64,000 nucleotides of DNA from assembly GCA_910577275.1 (NCBI GenBank), contig CAJTMW010000009.1, positions 1-64,000 on the forward strand, given 5' to 3'. Below are positions 16,629-25,038 of this stretch, piece after piece. The first letter of the stretch is position 1. Every line of letters starts with the position of its first letter. The stretch comes from an uncultured Lachnospiraceae bacterium. GTDB lineage: Bacteria; Bacillota; Clostridia; Lachnospirales; Lachnospiraceae. The notes under the pieces were generated by a model. The model made no database searches. It was not told where the DNA came from and saw nothing but the letters and a program-made list of their open reading frames with translations. The position numbers and the translations under genes are program-made.

Positions 16629-17591
16629 ATGAGATATCAGGAGCTTGGAAAAAGCGGCATCCGGATTTCGTCCATAGGTCTTGGATGCATGGGGCTGACA
16701 CATGCGGAGGGAGCCCCGATTGAAAAGAAGGAAGCAGTTAATCTGATACGGGAGGCCGTAGAGATGGGGTACAGCCTGATTGATACGGCGCGCTGCTACA
16801 ACGGCGTATATCCCGGAGGGGCATTGGCGGTAAACGAGGCTGTTGTCGGCGAAGCCCTGAGGGGAATCAGGGATAAGGTGGTGCTTGCCACAAAGTTCGG
16901 AGTGGAGTTCACCACCGGCGGTCTCGGGATGGATTCAAGCCCGGCGGCCATACGGGAATCTGTGGAGAGCAGCCTCCGTAAGCTGCAGACAGATTACATC
17001 GATTTATATTACCAGCATCGCATTGACCCGGTCACTCCCATAGAGGAAGTGGCAGGTATCATGTCCGAGCTTATGAAAGAAGGAAAAATCCGCACATGGG
17101 GAATGTCGATGGTGGGGGAAGAGGACATCAGAAGGGCGCATGCGGTCTGTCCTTTGAGTGCCGTCCAGAATATGTACAGTATGACTACTGTCGAGGACGA
17201 GAGCCTGTTCCCTGTGCTTAAGGAACTTGGCATTACTTATGTGTCAGCCTGTCCGCTCTCCAAAGGGCTGTTGTCGGGAGCTTATACAAAGGATTCGCAG
17301 TTTGACAAGGATGATTTCAGAAGCCGGATGAAGCAGTTTACGGAAGAAGGGCTTTGCTCCTATCAGCCGCTTATTGACGCAGTCAATGAAATGGCAAGGG
17401 AAAAGAGCGCTACAAACGCGCAGATTGCACTTGCATGGATGATGTGTAAGGATATTCAGGTTGTTCCGATTCCGGGCTCAAGGAAATTGGAGCGCGTGAG
17501 AGAAAACGCAGGGGCAGGGGAACTGCTTCTTGGCAAAGAGGAATTGAAAAGACTGGACGACCAGATAGCAAGTCTTCATATTCATTGGTAA
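16629..17591 (+). CDS. Aldo/keto reductase
   Basis: NADPH-dependent reductase of 320 residues, aldo/keto reductase (TIM barrel) family. Expected tetrad is visible: Asp and Tyr in LIDTARCYNG, Lys in VVLATKFG, His in YYQHRID. C-terminal cofactor segment IPGSRKLERVRENAGA is present. A GGAAGGAG ribosome binding site precedes the ATG. Likely in one transcript with the SDR gene upstream and under the LysR regulator. Related proteins reduce aldehydes or ketosteroids; the substrate here is unknown. Confidence 0.9.
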   Translation: MRYQELGKSGIRISSIGLGCMGLTHAEGAPIEKKEAVNLIREAVEMGYSLIDTARCYNGVYPGGALAVNEAVVGEALRGIRDKVVLATKFGVEFTTGGLGMDSSPAAIRESVESSLRKLQTDYIDLYYQHRIDPVTPIEEVAGIMSELMKEGKIRTWGMSMVGEEDIRRAHAVCPLSAVQNMYSMTTVEDESLFPVLKELGITYVSACPLSKGLLSGAYTKDSQFDKDDFRSRMKQFTEEGLCSYQPLIDAVNEMAREKSATNAQIALAWMMCKDIQVVPIPGSRKLERVRENAGAGELLLGKEELKRLDDQIASLHIHW

Positions 17592-17605
17592 TATTTTACG
17601 TCTCG

Positions 17606-17644
17606 GGCGGGACGTACCGGTTTGAAAAGAGGGAAAATCCCGCC
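17606..17644. other. GC-rich hairpin in a 272-bp intergenic region (17592-17863)
   Basis: GGCGGGA (17606-17612) pairs with TCCCGCC (17638-17644) around a 25-base A/G-rich loop; no U-run follows. The remainder of 17592-17863 is A/T-rich and holds no gene that I can support; a TTGACA at 17813-17818 has no -10 partner at the right distance. Confidence 0.35.
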
Positions 17645-17863
17645 TGACAGACATACTTATACCATATCAGATTCATTTCAGAAAAAGCAATTCGATTTTC
17701 CAGAGGTTTCCATAAGTATAAAAAATAACAATTTCCATTCGCACAGGAAAAGTGATAAAATATGTCTTATCAAATATATGGAAGAAATCCATGGACTGAC
17801 AAAGGAACTCATTTTGACAGTTATGACAGAATAACCGTCTGCATGAGCAGATAAAGTCATTCC

Positions 17864-18637
17864 ATGGATGACAGTCAGGAGGCGGACACCTTGGTACTAT
17901 ACTATACAGGAACAGGCAACAGCGAATATGCAGCAAAGAAAATCGGGGAACAGATAGAAGATGAAGTCATCAACCTGTTTGACAGGTTAAGAAACCGTGA
18001 TGATTCAGAAATACATTCAGCCAGACCTTTTGTGTTTGTATATCCCACTTATGCGTGGCAGATGCCAAGGATTCTCAGGGATTTTATCCTGCGGACTACA
18101 TTTACAGGAAGTAAATGCGCCTATTTTCTGACAACCTGCGGAGAAAGTATGGGAAATATGCCAAAGTATTTGAGGCGGTTGTGTGAACAGAAGAAATTTA
18201 CTTATATGGGCTGCGCCGAAGTGGTTATGCCGGAGAATTATATTGCGATGTTCAACGCCCCTGAAAGAAAATAGGCTGTTAAAATCGTTAAAAACGCTGA
18301 CATTCTCATAAATAATACTGCCGATGTCATAAAACATAACGGTACGATACCGGAGAAAAAGGCCGGCGCTTTTGCGAAAGCCAGCAGCGGGATAATAAAT
18401 GCTTTATTTTACCCTTTAGTTGTGAGCGCAAAGAAATTTTATGCCACAGATGCCTGTATCGGATGCGGGAAATGTGCGGAGGTCTGCCCTTTAAATAATG
18501 TGAGCTTAAAAGACAGCAGGCCCGTCTGGGGCAGTCAGTGTACCCACTGCATGGCCTGTATCTGCAAATGCCCGAAGGAAGCTATTGAATATGGGAACAG
18601 GAGCAAGGGCAAGCCGAGATACCAGTGTCCGCTGTAG
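17864..18637 (+). pseudogene. EFR1-type flavodoxin-ferredoxin gene interrupted by one in-frame TAG
   Basis: The two halves read in the same frame. Codons 1-136 give the flavodoxin-like domain (LVLYYTGTGNSEYAAKKIGEQ, then VMPENYIAMFNAPERK). TAG stands at 18272-18274. After it the frame stays open (AVKIVKNADILI...) to the ferredoxin part KKFYATDACIGCGKCAEVCP and HCMACICKCPKEAIEYG, two 4Fe-4S motifs. Total length (257 codons) is normal for EFR1-family ferredoxins, which join a flavodoxin-like fold to two 4Fe-4S clusters. The TAG most simply replaces a Glu codon. Either a nonsense pseudogene, a suppressed stop, or a sequencing error. No good ribosome binding site precedes the ATG. Confidence 0.8.
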
Positions 18638-18675
18638 GCGGCATGCAGTCAGGACGGGATATTGATAAAGAACAA

Positions 18676-18911
18676 AAGCGCACCTGACGCTGGAAAATCC
18701 GGAGAAAATAAGCGTGCCAGGGATAAAGGAATATCCCCTGACCCTTGAATGTAAGGTGCTGTACTCCCAGAGACAGGAGCTTGAAAGCATTCCGGAGGAT
18801 ATAAGGGAAAAGATGTACCCGCAGGACGTTGGCGGAACATATCCCATGGCGAACCGGGATGCCCATACGGCGTATATCGGTGAGATTGTTGCGGCGTATA
18901 TCATCAAATAA
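18676..18911 (+). pseudogene. C-terminal remnant of a flavin reductase
   Basis: An open frame in the 3' part reads LTLENPEKISVPGIKEYPLTLECKVLY..., then YPQDVGGTYPMANRDAHTAYIGEIVAAYIIK, matching the last third of flavin-reductase-like FMN-binding split-barrel proteins (DIM6/NTAB type). The N-terminal flavin-binding portion is missing, the frame is closed a short way upstream, and no ribosome binding site or ATG is present. It follows the interrupted EFR1 gene, so the neighbourhood is decaying. A GTG at 18714 could in theory start a 65-residue product, but half a domain is unlikely to fold. Confidence 0.65.
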
Positions 18912-18919
18912 TGCAGGGG

Positions 18920-18948
18920 TTGTGAATAAATAAAAAAATGGATATAAT
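18920..18948 (+). promoter_or_regulatory. Promoter of the toxin-antitoxin-like operon
   Basis: TTGTGA (18920-18925), 17-bp A/T-rich spacer, TATAAT (18943-18948), 51 bases before the TTG start of the antitoxin-like gene. Confidence 0.7.
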
Positions 18949-18998
18949 AATGTTGACTGGTTTGAAAGAATGATTCCACTCAGAAGGAGGCAAAGCGC

Positions 18999-19166
18999 TT
19001 GGAAGCTACAGTTAAGAAAAATTCTGCGGAAAGCCTGCAACAACAGCAGATAGAAGTAAGGCAGCTTGTGATGGATGGATTGAAGCAGGCAAAGGAAGGA
19101 AAGACAAAGGATTTCAACGCAGTGTGCGACAGATTGGAGAAAAAGTATAACGATGCAGAAGTATAA
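18999..19166 (+). CDS. Small antitoxin-like protein, TTG start
   Basis: Protein of 55 residues beginning at TTG 18999, eight bases after AGAAGGAGG. Glutamine- and Lys/Glu-rich, fully helical in appearance (ESLQQQQIEVRQLVMDGLKQ, then DFNAVCDRLEKKY). Its end overlaps the RelE/ParE-type gene by 14 bases, the typical antitoxin-then-toxin order with translational coupling. Proteins of this shape are often appended to ParE-type toxins, where the C-terminal helix wraps the toxin and the N-terminus may bind DNA. Identification rests mainly on context. Confidence 0.7.
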   Translation: MEATVKKNSAESLQQQQIEVRQLVMDGLKQAKEGKTKDFNAVCDRLEKKYNDAEV

Positions 19167-19491
19167 AATTGAGATATCTGATTTGGCGGAGCAGGATTTG
19201 GAGCTTGCTGCTGACTATATTGCATTTGATTTGAAAAATCCTTCTGCGGCTGTTGGTATAGTACAAGGTATCCGTAAACAGATAAATAAACTACAGATTT
19301 TTCCGGAGCGTAACGAATTGGATGATGACCCGGTGTTGGCGAATCTGGGCATTCGTATGGATTTCTATAAGAATTATAAAATTTATTATATAGTAGAGGA
19401 TAATGTGATAATAGTTATCAGAATCTTACATATGCTGGTGGACAGCAGGGCATGGTTATATCGGACATTTGGACTGAAGGCTGATGAATGA
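19153..19491 (+). CDS. RelE/ParE-family toxin
   Basis: Protein of 112 residues with the plasmid-stabilisation/ParE fold: KYKIEISDLAEQDLELAADYIAF helical hairpin, then INKLQIFPERNELDD, GIRMDFYKNYKIYYIVEDNVIIVIRILH and a C-terminal DSRAWLYR. Members either cut mRNA at the ribosome (RelE) or poison gyrase (ParE). The conserved (R)MDFYKNYKIYYIVED strand pattern is clear, but assignment to one activity is not possible by eye. It overlaps the antitoxin-like gene upstream and the next small gene downstream (ATGA). Confidence 0.82.
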   Translation: MQKYKIEISDLAEQDLELAADYIAFDLKNPSAAVGIVQGIRKQINKLQIFPERNELDDDPVLANLGIRMDFYKNYKIYYIVEDNVIIVIRILHMLVDSRAWLYRTFGLKADE

Positions 19492-19703
19492 ATAGTGCTG
19501 TAGAACTTATGGATGCCGGTTTTGCGTGTTTAGTTGAAAGACTGGGTATTGTTGATGCGGAGCGTTTTGTAGCCATGATAAAAAGAGATAGTTTTGATTA
19601 TACTCTCTGGCGAAGAGAATATTTTGATAAAATGGATTTTATTCAGGTCAGTGAGGAAAGAAAGCGAATATTTGCCAGAAAGATATCTGCTGCCATCCTT
19701 TAA
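19488..19703 (+). CDS. Small conserved protein, third gene of the toxin-antitoxin operon
   Basis: Protein of 71 residues, unknown function. Its ATG overlaps the toxin stop (ATGA), so it is translated with it. It has an N-terminal helix (AVELMDAGFACLVERLGIVDAERFVAMI) and the pattern DYTLWRREYFDKM, which I recall from other small uncharacterised bacterial proteins. A third gene in such an operon could modulate the pair, be a second antitoxin, or be an independent passenger. The terminator overlaps its last codons. Confidence 0.65.
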   Translation: MNSAVELMDAGFACLVERLGIVDAERFVAMIKRDSFDYTLWRREYFDKMDFIQVSEERKRIFARKISAAIL

Positions 19704-19731
19704 ATTATACCGGGTGGCAGCAGTATTTTTT
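19687..19731 (+). terminator. Intrinsic terminator of the toxin-antitoxin operon
   Basis: CTGCTGCCATCC (19687-19698) pairs with GGGTGGCAGCAG, followed by TATTTTTT. The 5' arm lies in the last codons of the third gene. Confidence 0.85.
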
Positions 19732-19830
19732 GCAAAAGGTACAAAAAAGGTACAAAATAATATCAGTATTGGAATTAGCATACTGTGAAAGGCTTATTTT
19801 ATCAATACTTCATAAAATTTTCACACAATT

Positions 19831-19873
19831 TTAGCACTCAAGCATTGACACTGCTAACAATTGGTGTTATATT
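19831..19873 (+). promoter_or_regulatory. ClpB heat-shock promoter with CIRCE-like HrcA operator
   Basis: TTAGCACTC, nine bases, CACTGCTAA (19831-19857) matches the CIRCE operator TTAGCACTC-N9-GAGTGCTAA except at two bases of the right arm. It overlaps TTGACA (19845-19850), which with TATATT (19868-19873, 17-bp spacer) forms a strong sigma-A promoter. HrcA bound here would block RNA polymerase, so ClpB is probably derepressed on heat shock. The leader to the ATG is about 135 nt and has a GGCGG/CCGCC hairpin. Confidence 0.8.
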
Positions 19874-20012
19874 CAGTCTAGAACAAGCGAGAGCCCGGCG
19901 GCGAATCCGCCCGGAGTTCATCGCCAATATTTATCCATTTTTACAAATGTATAAATATATGATTGATTAGCCGTAAATACTGTATTACAGTAAAAGGCGG
20001 AGAGGAGTGTCT

Positions 20013-22595
20013 ATGAATATTTCCAAATTTACACAAAAATCCATGCAGGCCGTGGAAGGCTGTGAAAAGCTTGCATATGAATATGGCAATCAGGAAATCG
20101 AGCAGGAACATTTGCTTTACAGCCTGCTTACCATTGACGACAGCCTGATTTTAAAGCTGATAGAAAAGATGGAGATTAACACCGCATACTTTTTGAATAA
20201 GGTAGAGGAAGCGGTAGGAAAGAGAGTCAAGGTACAGGGCGGAAAGGTCTATGTGGGGCAGGACTTGAACAAGGTGTTGATTACGGCGGAGGAGGAGGCG
20301 AAGGCGCTTTCCGACGAATACGTGTCGGTGGAGCATCTTTTCCTTGCCATGATAAAGCACCCCAATAAGGCCATTAAGGAGCTGTTTAAGGAGTTCGGCA
20401 TCACCAGAGAGCGGTTCCTGCAGGCGCTCTCCACGGTAAGGGGCAATCAGCGTGTGACCTCGGATAATCCTGAAGCTACCTATGATACGCTGGCAAAGTA
20501 CGGGCAGGAGCTGGTGGAGAAGGCAAGGGAGCAGAAGCTTGACCCGGTCATTGGCAGGGACAGTGAAATCAGAAACGTGATTCGGATTCTTTCCCGGAAG
20601 ACCAAGAACAATCCTGTGCTGATTGGTGAGCCCGGCGTGGGCAAAACGGCGGTTGTGGAAGGTCTGGCACAGCGGATTGTGCGCGGGGACGTACCGGCGG
20701 GACTTAAGGATAAAAAGATTTTTGCCCTGGATATGGGCGCGCTGGTGGCGGGAGCCAAGTACCGGGGCGAGTTTGAGGAGCGTTTAAAGGCGGTTCTTGA
20801 GGATGTGAAAAACAGCGACGGGCAGATTATTCTTTTTATCGACGAGCTGCATACCATTGTGGGAGCAGGGAAAACGGACGGCGCGCTGGACGCGGGCAAC
20901 ATGTTAAAGCCCATGCTGGCAAGGGGCGAGCTGCATTGTATCGGCGCCACCACTCTGGACGAGTACCGGCAGTATATTGAGAAGGACGCTGCCCTGGAGC
21001 GGCGGTTCCAGCCGGTTATGGTGGAGGAGCCCACGGTGGAGGATACCATTTCCATTTTAAGGGGGCTGAAGGAGCGCTATGAGGTGTATCACGGCGTGAA
21101 AATCATGGATAACGCGCTGGTAAGCGCTGCCATGCTTTCCAACCGGTATATTTCTGACAGGTTTTTGCCGGATAAGGCAATCGATTTGGTGGACGAAGCC
21201 TGCGCTCTCATTAAGACGGAGCTGGATTCCATGCCCACGGAGCTTGACGAGCTGCGGCGCAGGGCCATGCAGATGGAAATCGAGGAGACGGCGCTCAAAA
21301 AGGAGGACGACAGAATCAGCAGGGAGAGGCTTGCGGATTTGCAGAGGGAGCTTGCGGAGTTGAAAGAGGAGCTGAACAACCGCATTGCCCAGTGGGAAAA
21401 TGAAAAGGCTTCCGTGGAGAAGCTCTCAAAGCTGAGGGAGGAAATCGATTCCGTGGGCAGCCAGATTGAGATTGCCCAGAGGGAAGGGGATTATGAAAAG
21501 GCAGCGGAGCTGAGCTACAGCCGGCTTCCGGCTCTGAAAAAGCAGCTGGAAATCGAGGAGGAGCAGGTAAAAAGCAAGGATTTGTCGCTGGTGCATGAGA
21601 GTGTGTCCGAGGAGGAAATTGCCAGAATTATTTCCAGATGGACGGGAATTCCGGTGGCGAAGCTGACGGAAAGCGAGAGAAACAAGACTCTGCATCTGGA
21701 CGAGGAGCTTCATAAGCGGGTGGTTGGCCAGGACGAGGGCGTAACCAAGGTAACGGAAGCCATTATCCGTTCCAAGGCGGGGATAAAAGACCCTACAAAG
21801 CCTATCGGTTCTTTCCTGTTTTTAGGCCCTACGGGTGTGGGCAAGACGGAGCTTGCCAAGGCGCTGGCGGCGTCTTTGTTTGACGACGAGAACAACATGG
21901 TTCGAATCGACATGAGCGAGTATATGGAGAAGTATTCCGTATCAAGGCTGATTGGAGCGCCTCCCGGATATGTGGGTTATGAGGAGGGCGGACAGCTCAC
22001 GGAGGCTGTCAGGAGAAAGCCCTACTCGGTGGTGCTTTTTGACGAGATTGAAAAGGCCCATCCCGACGTGTTCAACGTGCTTTTGCAGGTGCTTGACGAC
22101 GGACGAATCACGGATTCCCAGGGACGGACGGTTGATTTTAAGAATACGATTCTGATTATGACCTCCAATATCGGGGCTTCCTACCTGCTTGAGGGTATTG
22201 ACTCGAATGGTCAAATAAGTGAGGAGGCGGAGCGGCTTGTGATGAATGATTTGCGCTCTCATTTCCGGCCGGAATTTTTAAACCGTCTGGACGAGACAAT
22301 TCTGTTTAAGCCGTTGACAAAGGATAATATTACAGGCATTATAGATTTAATCATAAAGGATTTAAATAAGCGCCTTTCCGATAAGGAGCTTACGGTGGAA
22401 CTTTCCGCCGATGCCAGAAGCTTTATCGTGGATAACGCTTACGACCCGGTTTACGGCGCAAGACCCTTAAAGCGGTATATCCAGAAGTATGTGGAGACCC
22501 TCTCCGCAAAGCTGATACTTGCGGATAAGGCGTCTTTGGGGGACACGATTTTAATCACCCTGAGAGACGGGGAACTGGCGGCGGAAGTCAAGTAA
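20013..22595 (+). CDS. clpB: ClpB protein disaggregase
   Basis: AAA+ chaperone of 860 residues that threads aggregated proteins through a hexameric ring together with DnaK. Domains: Clp N-repeat domain (1-145), AAA-1 with Walker A GEPGVGKT near 205 and Walker B IDELHTIVGAG, coiled-coil M domain about 400-520 (which separates ClpB from ClpC/ClpA), AAA-2 with Walker A GPTGVGKT near 606 and VVLFDEIEKAHPDVFN, and a C-terminal small domain. ATG 20013 is favoured over GTG 20007 because AGAGGAG lies directly upstream. The CIRCE-like promoter upstream supports heat-shock control. Length matches the family. Confidence 0.95.
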   Translation: MNISKFTQKSMQAVEGCEKLAYEYGNQEIEQEHLLYSLLTIDDSLILKLIEKMEINTAYFLNKVEEAVGKRVKVQGGKVYVGQDLNKVLITAEEEAKALSDEYVSVEHLFLAMIKHPNKAIKELFKEFGITRERFLQALSTVRGNQRVTSDNPEATYDTLAKYGQELVEKAREQKLDPVIGRDSEIRNVIRILSRKTKNNPVLIGEPGVGKTAVVEGLAQRIVRGDVPAGLKDKKIFALDMGALVAGAKYRGEFEERLKAVLEDVKNSDGQIILFIDELHTIVGAGKTDGALDAGNMLKPMLARGELHCIGATTLDEYRQYIEKDAALERRFQPVMVEEPTVEDTISILRGLKERYEVYHGVKIMDNALVSAAMLSNRYISDRFLPDKAIDLVDEACALIKTELDSMPTELDELRRRAMQMEIEETALKKEDDRISRERLADLQRELAELKEELNNRIAQWENEKASVEKLSKLREEIDSVGSQIEIAQREGDYEKAAELSYSRLPALKKQLEIEEEQVKSKDLSLVHESVSEEEIARIISRWTGIPVAKLTESERNKTLHLDEELHKRVVGQDEGVTKVTEAIIRSKAGIKDPTKPIGSFLFLGPTGVGKTELAKALAASLFDDENNMVRIDMSEYMEKYSVSRLIGAPPGYVGYEEGGQLTEAVRRKPYSVVLFDEIEKAHPDVFNVLLQVLDDGRITDSQGRTVDFKNTILIMTSNIGASYLLEGIDSNGQISEEAERLVMNDLRSHFRPEFLNRLDETILFKPLTKDNITGIIDLIIKDLNKRLSDKELTVELSADARSFIVDNAYDPVYGARPLKRYIQKYVETLSAKLILADKASLGDTILITLRDGELAAEVK

Positions 22596-22718
22596 GAATC
22601 AGCAGAGCCCCGGACAGTGCACGGAAAGCTTTGCGGACGCAGGTGTTATGCGGCCGAAAAGCTTTCCAGACAAGGGTGTACTGGAAGGGGCGAAGCGGAA
22701 CTGGAATGGAGGAAAATT

Positions 22719-22889
22719 ATGCCCGAGGACCCGATAATACTGTTAAGCTATGTCAACCTGAAATTACGCGATTTTTATTCCAGCCTGGATGCCATGTGCG
22801 AGGATTTGGATGTAAGCAAACCCGTGATAGAGGAAAAATTAAACGGCGTCGGCTATCGCTACGACGCGGAAAAAAATCAGTTTATATGA
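22719..22889 (+). CDS. DUF4250 domain protein
   Basis: Small protein of 56 residues, MPEDPIILLSYVNLKLRDF followed by YSSLDAMCEDLDVSKPVIEEKL and YRYDAEKNQFI, the whole DUF4250 pattern. ATG 22719 follows GGAGGA. The function of the family is unknown; it is common in clostridia. Sits between clpB and a terminator, 123 bases after the clpB stop, so it may be co-transcribed with clpB. Confidence 0.8.
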   Translation: MPEDPIILLSYVNLKLRDFYSSLDAMCEDLDVSKPVIEEKLNGVGYRYDAEKNQFI

Positions 22890-22912
22890 AGCGGCAGAAA
22901 TGGAAGGAAACC

Positions 22913-22952
22913 AAAAACCGCCCGGCACGGTCAGATGTGACGGGTGGTTTTT
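22913..22952 (+). terminator. Intrinsic terminator after clpB-DUF4250
   Basis: AAAAACCGCCCG pairs with CGGGTGGTTTTT (one G-U pair), with a T-run in the 3' arm. The A-run in the 5' arm would make it work in both directions. Confidence 0.8.
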
Positions 22953-23016
22953 CCTGTATTACGGCCAAATTTGCCGGCATATAATTAGGATAAGAGCACA
23001 AAAAGGTAAAAACGCT

Positions 23017-23706
23017 ATGAGCTTCAATAAAAGAATTTTATCCTGCATTATTGTACTGATTTTTCTTGCCGCTGTGTGCTTTATCGGATGCCTTCAAAGG
23101 GAGACGGCGCCGGCAGTAGAAACCTCGGTTGCGGGCGAGGGGAATGAGAGCGGTAAAAAGGTGGCTCTGACCTTTGACGACGGCCCCCATCCCTATTACA
23201 CGGAGCAGCTCCTCAAGGGGCTTAACGAGAGGAATGCAAAGGCCACTTTTTTCATTACCGGAAAAAATGTGGAAGCCTATCCTGAGATTGTAAAAAAAAT
23301 ACATGATAACGGTCATTTAATAGGCAACCACACCTATAATCACACCCAGCTTACTTCAAAAAACCGGGAAAGCTTCAAGCAGGAAATTATCAAGACCAAC
23401 GAGGTCATCAGGGAGGTGACGGGCGAAGATACCATCTATATCCGCCCGCCCTACGGAAGCTGGAATAAGGAATTTGAAAAGGAGCTGAACATGTTTCCGG
23501 TGCTGTGGACCATAGACCCTCTGGACTGGTGCAGCAGCGACGTGTCCTGTATTGTAAAAAATGTGTGCGCCAAGGTGGAGGAAAACGACATTATCCTGAT
23601 GCACGACCAGTATAAGACCACGGTTACTGCCGCCCTTAAAATCGTGGATAAGCTGACGGAAGAAGGCTACGAGTTTGTCACGGTAGACGAGCTTTTGTTT
23701 GACTGA
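23017..23706 (+). CDS. Polysaccharide deacetylase (NodB homology), membrane-anchored
   Basis: Metal-dependent deacetylase of about 229 residues acting outside the membrane, probably on peptidoglycan or another N-acetylated glycan. NodB motifs: TFDDGPH (residues 52-58), IGNHTYNHTQL (metal-binding His pair), RPPYGSWN, TIDPLDWC and ILMHD. The N-terminus has one hydrophobic segment ending in CFIGC; this could be a lipobox but F at -3 is unusual, so a simple anchor is equally likely. The ATG at 23017 begins the signal sequence; the frame is open further upstream to 22900 but there it crosses the terminator. Confidence 0.88.
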   Translation: MSFNKRILSCIIVLIFLAAVCFIGCLQRETAPAVETSVAGEGNESGKKVALTFDDGPHPYYTEQLLKGLNERNAKATFFITGKNVEAYPEIVKKIHDNGHLIGNHTYNHTQLTSKNRESFKQEIIKTNEVIREVTGEDTIYIRPPYGSWNKEFEKELNMFPVLWTIDPLDWCSSDVSCIVKNVCAKVEENDIILMHDQYKTTVTAALKIVDKLTEEGYEFVTVDELLFD

Positions 23707-23712
23707 AAAAAA

Positions 23713-23741
23713 TTGATTCCGTCCCCTGGCTTTGCTATAAT
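23713..23741 (+). promoter_or_regulatory. Promoter of the sbcD-sbcC operon
   Basis: TTGATT (23713-23718), 17-bp spacer, TATAAT (23736-23741). Starts only six bases after the deacetylase stop; ATG of sbcD follows about 40 bases downstream. Confidence 0.8.
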
Positions 23742-23781
23742 GGAACTATCCAGAAACGAGCGACAAAAAAGAGGACAGGCC

Positions 23782-25038
23782 ATGAAATTTCTCCATATCT
23801 CGGATTTGCATCTGGGAAAGAGGGTCAGCGAATTTTCCATGCTGGAAGACCAGAAATATATTTTAAACCGGATATTAAAAATAGCCGAAAGGGAAAAGGC
23901 CGACGGCGTCATCATTGCCGGGGACGTTTACGACAGGCAGGTGCCGTCGGCGGAGGCGGTGCAGGTTTTTGACAAATTTCTCACAAGTCTTGCCGGGATG
24001 GGGAAAAAGGTTTTTGTAGTGAGCGGGAACCACGATTCGGCGGAACGTCTTTCCTTCGGGGCGCAGCTTATGAGCGGGCGGGAGGTGTACGTGTCGCCGG
24101 TCTATGACGGGACAGTGTCGAAGATAAGGCTTACCGACGAATTCGGGGAGCTTTTTGTATACTTGCTGCCTTTCGTGAAGCCGGCGTCGGTGCGGCATGT
24201 GCTGGAGCGGGAGAAAAATGCGCAGGATGCCGGACAGCATGGAGAAGAAGCAGACCAGAGCGGGAATGCGCAGGAATCCGGCAGCGCGGCAAAGGATTCG
24301 GAGGGGGTTCCGGGCGGAAGGATGCCGGAAACCTGTCAGGAGGCGGTGCAGCTTGCCATTGCGCGCATGGAAGTGGACGGGAGCAAAAGAAATCTTCTTA
24401 TAGCCCATCAGTTTGTGACGGGAGCCGGACGGTGCGATTCCGAGGAGGTCTCGGTGGGCGGTCTTGACAATGTGGACGCGGCTGTTTTCGACGGATTTGA
24501 CTATGTGGCTCTCGGCCATATCCACAGTCCCCAATGGATAGGGCGGGAAACCCTGCGTTACAGCGGGACGCCTTTGAAATACTCCTTTTCGGAGGCGGAG
24601 CAGGAAAAATCCGTCGCCATTGTGGAGATGAAGGAAAAGGGACGGGCGGAGGTTTCAAAGGTTCCTTTGAAAGGGCTTCGGGACATGCGGAAAATCAGGG
24701 GAACCTATATGGAAGTGATGTCAAAATCCTCATATCAGGAGGAAAACAGGGAGGATTATGTGCAGATTACCCTCACGGACGAGGAAGATATTCCCGACGG
24801 TTTTGCAAGGCTGCGCACGGTTTATCCCAATTTGATGCAGGTTTTGTACGATAACAGCCGAACCAGGGAAAGCAGAGTCGTGGAGGCGGTAAGGGCGCGG
24901 GAGGAAAAGTCGCAGCTTGCGCTGTTTGAGGAGTTTTACGAGCTGCAGAACAACCGGCCAATGAGCGACGCCCAGAGAGAATTTGTCAGGGAAATGATTG
25001 AAAATCTGAAGGAACACACAGACGGAGGAAACCCATGA
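23782..25038 (+). CDS. sbcD: SbcD, nuclease subunit of the SbcCD (Mre11-Rad50) complex
   Basis: Mre11-type metallophosphoesterase of 418 residues that, with SbcC, processes DNA hairpins and double-strand ends. Metal-binding motifs: SDLHLGK (residues 7-13), AGDVYDRQVPS, SGNHDS, LIAHQF and LGHIHSPQ. The start at 23782 gives the usual MKFLHISDLHLG. An insertion of about 40 residues rich in Gly, Ser, Glu and Gln (about 150-190) lies between the phosphoesterase motifs. Overlaps sbcC by four bases (ATGA). Confidence 0.93.
   Translation: MKFLHISDLHLGKRVSEFSMLEDQKYILNRILKIAEREKADGVIIAGDVYDRQVPSAEAVQVFDKFLTSLAGMGKKVFVVSGNHDSAERLSFGAQLMSGREVYVSPVYDGTVSKIRLTDEFGELFVYLLPFVKPASVRHVLEREKNAQDAGQHGEEADQSGNAQESGSAAKDSEGVPGGRMPETCQEAVQLAIARMEVDGSKRNLLIAHQFVTGAGRCDSEEVSVGGLDNVDAAVFDGFDYVALGHIHSPQWIGRETLRYSGTPLKYSFSEAEQEKSVAIVEMKEKGRAEVSKVPLKGLRDMRKIRGTYMEVMSKSSYQEENREDYVQITLTDEEDIPDGFARLRTVYPNLMQVLYDNSRTRESRVVEAVRAREEKSQLALFEEFYELQNNRPMSDAQREFVREMIENLKEHTDGGNP

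Noticed and set aside
17622..17834. Open frame of 70 codons before the interrupted EFR1 gene
   Set aside because: Starts with TTG without a ribosome binding site, composition is that of A/T-rich intergenic DNA, no recognisable motif.
17864..18637. TAG as a programmed pyrrolysine or selenocysteine codon
   Set aside because: Selenocysteine uses TGA, and no pyrrolysine function is known for EFR1 proteins; a nonsense change of a Glu codon is simpler, although read-through is left open.
19785..19970. Open frame of 61 codons upstream of clpB
   Set aside because: It overlaps the CIRCE-like operator, the promoter and the clpB leader, has no ribosome binding site and no protein-like composition beyond a short hydrophobic run.
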